Assembly: GCF_009746715.1 (NCBI RefSeq)
Contig: NZ_VRKW01000007.1
Span: 124,001-188,000, forward strand
DNA: 64,000 nt
Reading direction: 5' to 3'
Source: Ketobacter sp. MCCC 1A13808
GTDB taxonomy: Bacteria; Pseudomonadota; Gammaproteobacteria; Pseudomonadales; Ketobacteraceae
Under the pieces are notes generated by a model. That model had not been told where the DNA came from. It worked only from the letters and a program-made list of their open reading frames with translations, and did no database searches. The position numbers and the translations under genes were made by a program. Of this stretch, positions 53,961 through 61,535 are shown piece after piece. Position 1 is the first letter of the stretch; each line of letters starts with the position of its first letter.

Positions 53961-55460
53961 CTATGTACCACAAAAAGTTTGCGTAACCCGCTGTTCCGCC
54001 ATCGCAGGATCTGCATAACCCTTGTTGCCCGCGTCGAATTCAAACGGCTTTGCCAACACGTCCACCAGTTTATGAAAAGGCGCAAAATCCCCGACATTAC
54101 CTGCTTGAATTGCCTGCTCCACCTGGTGATTTCGTGCAATAAAAACCGGGTTGTTCGCCAGCATGGCGATACCAATGTCGGTGGTGTGTTTGCCCTGGCC
54201 AGCGTCTAAAAGTTGCTGCCAACGCAGCACCCATGGCTGGAATTCAGCAGGCAACGGGTACAGTCCCGCGCTGTTAATCGCTTTTGCGCTTTCGGCGTTT
54301 CCATCCCAATCCAGCCAATCCGCCAACACTCTAAAACCCAGCGTGAAGTCAACGCTGTGCTTGGCCATTAACACCAATAAATCCGTTATTAGTTCGTCGG
54401 TTTCGTGATTCGCTTGAGCTATCCCCAGTTTGGCGCACATGCGTTGTTGATAGGCCGCTGAGTATTGATCGCCATAGGCGTCCAGTATCGGCTGTATTAG
54501 GGGTATTGCAGCGGCTTCGTCTTTATCCACCAGTGGCAGTAATGCTTGTGCCAGACACGCCAGATTCCAGTGACCAATCGCGGGCTGATTGCTGTAAGCA
54601 TAACGGCCCTGGTGATCAATGGAGCTGAACACGGTGGAGGGGTGGTAATTTTCCATAAAGGCGCAAGGGCCATAGTCCACGGTTTCGCCGCTGATCAGCA
54701 TGTTGTCGGTGTTCATTACGCCGTGGATAAAGCCAATCGATTGCCAGTGTGCAATCAGTTCGGCCTGTGCTTGAATCACCTGGGCCAACATGGATAGATA
54801 GGGGTTGTTGGCCTGGGCCGCCTCGGGATAGTGACGCGCGATCACGTGATCCGCCAGTTTGGTTAACGATTCCAGATCGTCGCGAGCGGCAAAATATTGA
54901 AAGGTACCCACCCGGATATGGCTGCGTGCCACCCGGGTTAATACAGCGCCGGGCAGCGCTTGTTCACGTATAACGGTTTCACCGGTGGTGACAGCGGCCA
55001 GACTTCTTGTGGTGCGCACACCCAGAGCTGCCATGAATTCACTGAGGATGTATTCCCGCAACACCGGCCCCAGTGGTGATCGGCCATCGCCGTTTCTTGA
55101 GTACGGTGTTATTCCGGAGCCCTTTAGTTGCAGATCGTAACGGTGGCCGTCTTGGCCGATGACTTCGCCCAACAGAATGGCTCTGCCGTCACCCAACCGG
55201 GGATTGAAGCCACCAAACTGGTGGCCCGCATAGGCGGTAGCGATGGGCTCTGCCCCTTGAGGAATTTTATTACCCGCCAGCACCGCGACGCCCTCTTCGC
55301 TTTCAAGTTGTTTGGGGTTGATATATAGCATCTCTGCCAACGCACTATTAATGCGAATCAATCCCGGTTGTTTCACTGGGGTGGGTAGTTGATTGGCAAA
55401 CAGGGTGCTGGCTACACGCAGGTAGGTATTGTCAAAGGGAATGTTAACTGCATCATTCAT
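53961..55460 (-). CDS. selO: SelO protein adenylyltransferase
   Basis: A 499-residue SelO (YdiU, UPF0061) protein, a pseudokinase that transfers AMP to protein Ser, Thr or Tyr residues. Seen: YAGHQFGGFNPRLGDGRAILLGE near residue 77, LKGSGITPYSRNGDGRSPLGPVLREYILSE near 112, HGVMNTDNMLISGETVDYGPCAFME near 245 (flipped-nucleotide catalytic block) and the C-terminal FCGT, where the cysteine replaces the selenocysteine of eukaryotic relatives. It is linked to redox homeostasis. Confidence 0.93.
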   Translation of the reverse strand: MNDAVNIPFDNTYLRVASTLFANQLPTPVKQPGLIRINSALAEMLYINPKQLESEEGVAVLAGNKIPQGAEPIATAYAGHQFGGFNPRLGDGRAILLGEVIGQDGHRYDLQLKGSGITPYSRNGDGRSPLGPVLREYILSEFMAALGVRTTRSLAAVTTGETVIREQALPGAVLTRVARSHIRVGTFQYFAARDDLESLTKLADHVIARHYPEAAQANNPYLSMLAQVIQAQAELIAHWQSIGFIHGVMNTDNMLISGETVDYGPCAFMENYHPSTVFSSIDHQGRYAYSNQPAIGHWNLACLAQALLPLVDKDEAAAIPLIQPILDAYGDQYSAAYQQRMCAKLGIAQANHETDELITDLLVLMAKHSVDFTLGFRVLADWLDWDGNAESAKAINSAGLYPLPAEFQPWVLRWQQLLDAGQGKHTTDIGIAMLANNPVFIARNHQVEQAIQAGNVGDFAPFHKLVDVLAKPFEFDAGNKGYADPAMAEQRVTQTFCGT

Positions 55461-55689
55461 TGCGGGAAATTCGCTTATCCGGGAGTAGTAAGCCTTACAG
55501 TATCACCGGACTTCGCTCAGGGCCACCCTGCGGATTTACGCGTCCAGGGCACCCGGTTGCGCGACGATGGCTGCCTTGTATAGACCAGAACGCCATCTGG
55601 TTATTGTGTACCATTCCTGCTTTTGGAAGACCCACGCAGAGGCGTTGGGTGTGATCAGGCGAGCGCTCGCACTCTCATTTTCACGACAA

Positions 55690-57267
55690 CTAAATAACGC
55701 CACTCACGATCGACTGAAATACCGTGAGGCTGTCACGCATGGCGCTATTCCCCAGCCCCTGGGACGGGAACGCCGCACTGAAATTATTTTGCTCACCGTG
55801 CAACGCCATGTAATTCATTACCACGGTTTCCACCAGCAGGTTGGGATTATTGGCTGCGGGGCTGGACGAGGTATTCACCGAACCGTTGGCGCTGAACCAG
55901 CCCACTTGACGGCCCGGAACGGCGCCGGTCATGCCCGGACGACCGGACGGGTTATATACCAGGAAGAAGGAGGCCGCTGTCGATGAGTTGTCGCCGGTCC
56001 AGACGCCTTTGCCACGGCCATCCATGGAGTCGTCGATCATGCCGTTGCTGGCGACCGAACCGTCACTGAAAACATACAAAAACAAGGGCACACCGACGCG
56101 ATGGGCGTATTCGATACAGGCGCCCATACAACGACCAGCTCGCAGATCACGGGTTTCCCCGGTGGAGCGATCCCCGGTGTGATAATCAAACCCGCCCATG
56201 GTGACCGTGCCGGCTCCGGCAAAACCGTTGACCACCATTTTCATGACAGAGGCAGTTTTTTGAAATTCGTTGTCATTGAATTCCGTGCTGGAAAAGATGC
56301 CCGACGCGCCCACAATATCGGGGTCACTGGCCGGGTCCAGCGTCGCTGGGTTGCCGTACCGATCCGCCAGATCTGCGCTTTTGATATAGCCGCAATTGAC
56401 CATGTCGCGAATGACTTCGTCACGGCTAACGGTGCCAATGTTCTGCGCTGCCATTTTCTGTTCGCTAATGCGGGCAATGGATTCCATCACGTTCACAACG
56501 TCGGCCTGATCCAGCATGCCCACCAGTTTGCCGGTGTCCACCATGCCGGTGACATCACTGGGGCGATCCACTTTGGTGGGCCGCACCGAGGTGTCCATGA
56601 GCATGGGTGGAGACATGGAGTTACCACCGGATTCAGAGCTGCGGGAACCGATCAGGGTTAGTAACTCGCCATCCGCGCCGGCCCGCCAGATGCCGTACAT
56701 AGGGTTATGGGGGTTATTGCCGGTGTCGTTGTCTGAGCGAGCGGGAATCACCGCGCCATCCACATTCGACAGCGCTCCGACTGAGGCTTTTTCGCGGATG
56801 CCCCGCCCGAAAGCACTGTCAGAGTGGAATAGCAACCCCATAGTGCGATCAATAAATTCGCTTACACCCGTACCGGGGTTGGTGATGCCCGGCACCATGT
56901 CGCCTGGCAACCCCATTTTGCTGTAGCCTGCCGTACTGATGAAATCTTCCTGGCCACCCTGCTGCCCCACTAACACATTGGAGCCCGCAATATTGGCACC
57001 CCCGGCCAAATCAAAACAGATGAATGGAATTTTACCCGCGCCCTGAACCGTAATACCGCAGCCATCACGCAGGCTGGCGATGTCACCTGCCAACGCCGCA
57101 TACGCCTGGTTCGGGTTTGCAAACAGACCCAGAATGCCTGGCCCCAATACCCCCGCCGCACCGGTCATTAACCCCTGGCGAATAAAATCGCGCCGGGATT
57201 TTGGTAATGGGTGATCCGGATACAACAGCGGTGCATTGGGGTCGGTGTTCTTGAAGCGCTTTTTCAT
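55690..57267 (-). CDS. Tat-exported DUF1501-like protein
   Basis: A 525-residue protein with a twin-arginine signal (SRRDFIRQGLMTGAAG, residues 24-39). The body begins after QAYAALAGD and contains ICFDLAGGANIAGSNVLVG and MGLLFHSDSAFGRG, and later GGFDYHTGDRSTGETRDLR. The fold fits the DUF1501/sulfatase-like group found in gene sets with DUF1585/DUF1588-type cytochromes of planctomycetes and some proteobacteria. Ten bases separate it from the upstream LamG lipoprotein gene, so it is in that operon. Function is unknown. Confidence 0.7.
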   Translation of the reverse strand: MKKRFKNTDPNAPLLYPDHPLPKSRRDFIRQGLMTGAAGVLGPGILGLFANPNQAYAALAGDIASLRDGCGITVQGAGKIPFICFDLAGGANIAGSNVLVGQQGGQEDFISTAGYSKMGLPGDMVPGITNPGTGVSEFIDRTMGLLFHSDSAFGRGIREKASVGALSNVDGAVIPARSDNDTGNNPHNPMYGIWRAGADGELLTLIGSRSSESGGNSMSPPMLMDTSVRPTKVDRPSDVTGMVDTGKLVGMLDQADVVNVMESIARISEQKMAAQNIGTVSRDEVIRDMVNCGYIKSADLADRYGNPATLDPASDPDIVGASGIFSSTEFNDNEFQKTASVMKMVVNGFAGAGTVTMGGFDYHTGDRSTGETRDLRAGRCMGACIEYAHRVGVPLFLYVFSDGSVASNGMIDDSMDGRGKGVWTGDNSSTAASFFLVYNPSGRPGMTGAVPGRQVGWFSANGSVNTSSSPAANNPNLLVETVVMNYMALHGEQNNFSAAFPSQGLGNSAMRDSLTVFQSIVSGVI

Positions 57268-57277
57268 AAGGTTTTCC

Positions 57278-59848
57278 TCACTGCACCAATAAAGCGGCTG
57301 AGCCTAGGGTCGCGGCGCAGGTGGCTTTGACAATTTTCTGGGTATCGGTGGCATTTCCGGATGAATGCCGTGCAGCCAGTTCCATAATCAGGGCGTCCAG
57401 TTCATTTTTCATATCGATTTCATTGGGTTGCGAATCCATATTGCTTCCCACCACCCGCGCAAACAGCGGGTCGATGATGGCGTCCCGCTGCAAAGGCGTA
57501 TTGAATGCAGCACTCACACCCAGATTAAAGTTAAGGACAAAACCAGGAAAGAAGCCATTCCGCAACACCGTGTCGTCCACCAGTTCGCTGCAATACTCAA
57601 TAGCCATTTGCGCAACTGCCATTTGATTGGCGGAGACAAAGGTTTCAATCGAGGTGGACGTCGGTAACTGCTGTTTCACCGTTTGATAGGTGGATGTGAC
57701 ATTCGAATTGGTTTGCGGTACGCCCGTGATCACCGACATGGACGCCGTGACTTCTTCAAAATGGCGCAACCCGATAACCGGGGGCTGCTCGCCCGCAACC
57801 GGCACCGCGGCACTCACACTGCCCTCTATCCTTACGTTGTCGTGACTTCCCAGACGTTCAAAGGTCAGAAAGAATTCATCCGAATTGGAGCCGCCTTCCA
57901 ATGGCAACACGGTGCCGATCGACGATAACACCTGACCGTTGGTTCCATACAAAGCATTTTCCAACGTGGTTTTTAATTGGGTATAAGCCTGTCCGGTGAC
58001 CGGCTCCTTGCCGTTGATGCCGATGCGCATGCCTTCCAGAGGAATGCTGGTATAGCTGTCTTGCTCTGCATTGGTATCCGTTCCACTTTGGCGGATGCGA
58101 TACAGGAAGGGCTGACTGAACAGATAGCTGTAGCTATCAAAAATACTGGTCTGGAACACCACATAGCTGGAGAAGCCGTCGTCGATATCCACCAGATCGG
58201 TCACGTTGAACAGCAGGTAGTATTTTTCCCCAACGCCGGCAGCGAAGTTTTTGGTGATGTCGTCCTGAGTCAGCGCCCGGTCGTACACCGCCACAAACCG
58301 CAGAATGCCTTCCCACTGATGATCGCCGGTGGTTTCATTACCCAGAATGAACGCAAAACTGTCATCCCAACCAGACAGACTGCCGCCGTCCACAGTGTCG
58401 GTATCGCCAGTCCAAGTTCCATTTACATAGATACGGCGACCCGCGATCGGATCAAACGTAATCACCACATGTTGGAGCGTGGCTTGCAGGTCTTCGTCGT
58501 CATCGGCGGTGGACAGTGCAACTTCGCCGTTGCCATCGGTGGTACCGCTGCGATGCAGGAAATTGTAGTTATAAAGTGTTTGCCCCAAGGTAAAATTGCG
58601 CTCGTCATTATTGGCAGAATAGGTAATGATCCGTGCCGGGCCTTCCTGAGTCACGTTGGCCGAAGCGACCCAGGCTTCCACAGAATAAGCACCGCTGACC
58701 TTGATCTTGTCGGACAGTTTTTTACTGGTAGCGGTGTTGGCTTGGGCCCGCCCGCCACTTTGAAACTGCAGGCCGTTACCACCCACCCAGGACACTCCGT
58801 TGTTCAGAGTTAATTGCATTTGTGGATTCACTCCGCTGCTGTCGCCCGCGATCAAGCCGGAGCCTTCCGAAAAATCCCACTTGGCAATCGCACCGGCGTC
58901 CACCCGGCCACCGCCACTGGCAGGAATACCGTCTTGCTCCAGAATCAACGCTTTGCTGGTGACCCAATCGGCGGGGATTTGGCTGGGCGACGGCACTCTG
59001 GATTCGAAATCTTTCACCTCAGTTAACATCTCGTACGCGCCGGATGCGCAACTGTTTCCACAGTTGTGAAATTCACTGCGCAAACGCACTACAAAGCGCG
59101 ACAATGCATCCGGTAACGCACGGTTCAGCGCGCCGTCATCCAGATCAATTTTGCTGCGCGCCGCATCATAGGCTTCGTTCAAATCGTCACTGGCAAAATA
59201 CGGTTGTTGCGGTGTAGCCGAGCCGGAGGCATGACAACCAGTACACCCATAATCCGAAAATAAAGGGTAAACCGTTGCCCCAAATGCCGAAACCACGGTG
59301 CTGTAATCCGATGCTCCGGCAACGGGTAATTGTTTGGTTACCGTGATTTCATGGTCCAGCGGGGCGCGTAATTCGATAACCGTACTGCCGGAGTTTCCGC
59401 TACCGGTCCAGGCTTCTATAGCCCGAGTCATTTCGGTGGCACAGACCGCGGTACTGGCACTCCAGCAGTTATGACCACTGCCGACTTTTGCCACAATGGC
59501 CGAAGCAGACGGGTTGTCCAGATCGACAATAGAGAGCGCCTGGGTATAGGCCTGGTTCACATTGTCCTCACGTACAAACTGAGGTGCCTGACCGCCCGTG
59601 TTGTGACAGGAGCCACATCGATTGTCGGATCGGTACTGATCAAAGAAGCTGGTTTTGAAGCGCAAAATATCGGCGGTTTCGGGCACCGGGCCAGTATAGG
59701 GTCCGGCAGTGGAGGCGTCCGATCCCGGTGTGTTATCCGAGATGCCGTTCCGGTCAACATTTTCCTGAGTGCCGGCTCCCCCGCCGCAACCGGACAGGAT
59801 GAAAACAGCAGCGATGACCAGTGTTGCGAGCGTTCTGAAAATAATCAT
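57278..59848 (-). CDS. Dihaem lipoprotein with LamG domain
   Basis: An 856-residue lipoprotein (lipobox LSGC, Cys21). Two c-type haem motifs are present: CGSCH at 78-82 and CTGCH at 202-206, each in its own cytochrome-like segment of about 100 residues. A LamG/concanavalin-like domain follows (about 325-540; WDFSEGSGLIAGDSSG, VEAWVAS, HVVITFDP, RFVAVYDRAL), then a long C-terminal region of unknown fold. It is probably attached to the outer membrane. It precedes the DUF1501-like gene by 10 bases and follows the monohaem gene by 3 bases. An electron-transfer or substrate-binding role is inferred. Confidence 0.78.
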   Translation of the reverse strand: MIIFRTLATLVIAAVFILSGCGGGAGTQENVDRNGISDNTPGSDASTAGPYTGPVPETADILRFKTSFFDQYRSDNRCGSCHNTGGQAPQFVREDNVNQAYTQALSIVDLDNPSASAIVAKVGSGHNCWSASTAVCATEMTRAIEAWTGSGNSGSTVIELRAPLDHEITVTKQLPVAGASDYSTVVSAFGATVYPLFSDYGCTGCHASGSATPQQPYFASDDLNEAYDAARSKIDLDDGALNRALPDALSRFVVRLRSEFHNCGNSCASGAYEMLTEVKDFESRVPSPSQIPADWVTSKALILEQDGIPASGGGRVDAGAIAKWDFSEGSGLIAGDSSGVNPQMQLTLNNGVSWVGGNGLQFQSGGRAQANTATSKKLSDKIKVSGAYSVEAWVASANVTQEGPARIITYSANNDERNFTLGQTLYNYNFLHRSGTTDGNGEVALSTADDDEDLQATLQHVVITFDPIAGRRIYVNGTWTGDTDTVDGGSLSGWDDSFAFILGNETTGDHQWEGILRFVAVYDRALTQDDITKNFAAGVGEKYYLLFNVTDLVDIDDGFSSYVVFQTSIFDSYSYLFSQPFLYRIRQSGTDTNAEQDSYTSIPLEGMRIGINGKEPVTGQAYTQLKTTLENALYGTNGQVLSSIGTVLPLEGGSNSDEFFLTFERLGSHDNVRIEGSVSAAVPVAGEQPPVIGLRHFEEVTASMSVITGVPQTNSNVTSTYQTVKQQLPTSTSIETFVSANQMAVAQMAIEYCSELVDDTVLRNGFFPGFVLNFNLGVSAAFNTPLQRDAIIDPLFARVVGSNMDSQPNEIDMKNELDALIMELAARHSSGNATDTQKIVKATCAATLGSAALLVQ

Positions 59849-59851
59849 CGC

Positions 59852-61096
59852 TTAGTCTCCCCGGCAATAGGCGGCCGATTCGGAGAACACGCCTTTGAGG
59901 TTGTAGTTATTGCCCTGAAAAGCGGACACCATGGAAGACACCTGACTGTGATCATGACTGGTGGCAGGCTCGTGCAGGCACACCGTTTCAAAGACCTGCT
60001 TAACCTTGCATTCGGCGAAGGCATCACTGTGCGCCAACTCCATACCCAGCGTTTTGGCACCACGGCAACTGCCGGAGCTGCAGCCGCTTACGCCGTAATT
60101 AATGGCATTATCCCAGCCCAGAACGGCATTTTGCCCCTCACGCCAGTAGTTATCCCAACGATCGTCCGGGGTAACATAGCCGTAGCGAAAGTTATCGGCG
60201 TTGATCCTGTATTTGCCCTGCACCTGGCCCGGCGTGTATTGCAGCTGGCCTTCGGCGGAGCCTTCCTCACCACTCCATTCGTAGTACGCAAAGGCTTGCG
60301 CCATCGGGTCCATACCCGCATGACAACCCACACAACTGTTCATAAAAATACGGCTATCGCCACCGGGACTGCGGGAAACATCCTGCCGCACCCGGTCCGG
60401 CGAACGGCTGATGTCTTTGACCTGCTCCAGGTCATTGCACATGAAATTCATCAGGGTAAAACGAAACATGGCGCGATTGGTGCCCGCCACGAAAAAGGCA
60501 TGTGCGGCTGCTCGTGTGGTCATTACACCGGCAGTAGCAGCGGCAGGCAGACCGGTTACGCTGGATTGGGCTTCCCGCCGTAACACGGCACTGTCGCCCA
60601 AATCCGCGCCGCTGGCTTCCAGATCAATGTAGTGTTGATTGCCCGCAACCGAATAAGGGGTCAGAGTGCTGTCCGCGCCCACATAGATGACATCGCCGTA
60701 CAGCACTTCACGAAAATCACCGCCATCCCGCACCAAACCGATAACGGTGGCAGTAAAGTCGTTCAGGTCGGCAAATTGGGTTTGTTCTTCATTGGTCCAG
60801 GGTGTGACCATATTTTTCAGGGTGACGTTATAAAAGCTGGGAGAGTCAAATGCCAGCTCCGCAGCCTGGATCGCCAATGCTTCGCTGTCGGTCACGTTGT
60901 CGCGGTTTACATCCATGATGTCCAGCATGGCTTCAAGCTGAATGGCCGTGGGCGGTACTCCTGCGATGCGGTCATACATACGCTTCGCCTGATCACGAGC
61001 CCCGGCATGCACGGAGGTGCCCGCCAGCAGGGAGGTCACGCCCAACATGACCAGACCCACTTTTAATACAAACGAAACGCTGTTGTGTTTTCCCAT
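59852..61096 (-). CDS. Exported monohaem DUF1588-like protein
   Basis: A 414-residue exported protein with a signal peptide (residues 1-31, ending SVHAG). One haem motif, CVGCH at 255-259, is followed by AGMDPMAQAFAYYEW, which resembles the C-x-x-C-H-x-x-x-D-P-x-G block of DUF1588-type cytochrome domains of planctomycetes. Several other cysteines near the end (GCSSGSCRGAK) may form disulfides. It is the first gene of the three-gene minus-strand operon; the stop lies three bases before the next start. Confidence 0.72.
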   Translation of the reverse strand: MGKHNSVSFVLKVGLVMLGVTSLLAGTSVHAGARDQAKRMYDRIAGVPPTAIQLEAMLDIMDVNRDNVTDSEALAIQAAELAFDSPSFYNVTLKNMVTPWTNEEQTQFADLNDFTATVIGLVRDGGDFREVLYGDVIYVGADSTLTPYSVAGNQHYIDLEASGADLGDSAVLRREAQSSVTGLPAAATAGVMTTRAAAHAFFVAGTNRAMFRFTLMNFMCNDLEQVKDISRSPDRVRQDVSRSPGGDSRIFMNSCVGCHAGMDPMAQAFAYYEWSGEEGSAEGQLQYTPGQVQGKYRINADNFRYGYVTPDDRWDNYWREGQNAVLGWDNAINYGVSGCSSGSCRGAKTLGMELAHSDAFAECKVKQVFETVCLHEPATSHDHSQVSSMVSAFQGNNYNLKGVFSESAAYCRGD

Positions 61097-61535
61097 GAAA
61101 CTGTACCTGTCATTCCCAAACTACTGCCCCGGAGAAAAATTCCACGCACTGCAAAGCAGGCCGGAAAAAGCCAAATCCATTGGAATTAAAATGTGTCCAC
61201 ACTGGTTCTACTCTGAGAACTCTATCGGCACCTGTATTGGCACCTGAACTCGCTGATCGCGAACTGCCCTGGTGAATATAGGTTCAGTGTAAACAGCAAT
61301 CGACTGGTTGATACGTGAACACCATCCCAATCCGATAAACAGTGCGGTTAATTTTGTTCACTCTGTGAAGCAGTCCAAATTTTGACCAGTAAATTGCAGA
61401 CCGCGCGCCAAGTTGCGCTATGAGCGCTGCCCCTATCCCCACACTGACCTACACTGAGATTGAAGAGTTAAGCCAAACGACTGGTCAGCGATAACGACGT
61501 CTGCGCTGCCAGCAGTCTTATGATGGAATAAGAAA
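61097..61535. other. Divergent intergenic region of the cytochrome cluster
   Basis: About 440 bases between the minus-strand operon and the plus-strand HzsA-like gene. It contains the dyad TTCAC-TCT-GTGAA at 61357-61369 and a matching GTGAACA at 61315-61321, so a shared operator is possible. No clear CRP or sigma-54 site was found. Confidence 0.4.

Noticed and set aside
57977-58813. Plus-strand frame opposite the LamG lipoprotein gene
   Set aside because: It is antisense to a gene with a signal peptide, haem motifs and a LamG domain, and has no start signal.
59471-60583. Long plus-strand frame of 370 codons opposite the cytochrome genes
   Set aside because: It overlaps two well-supported genes with haem motifs on the other strand, and its composition is that of an antisense frame.
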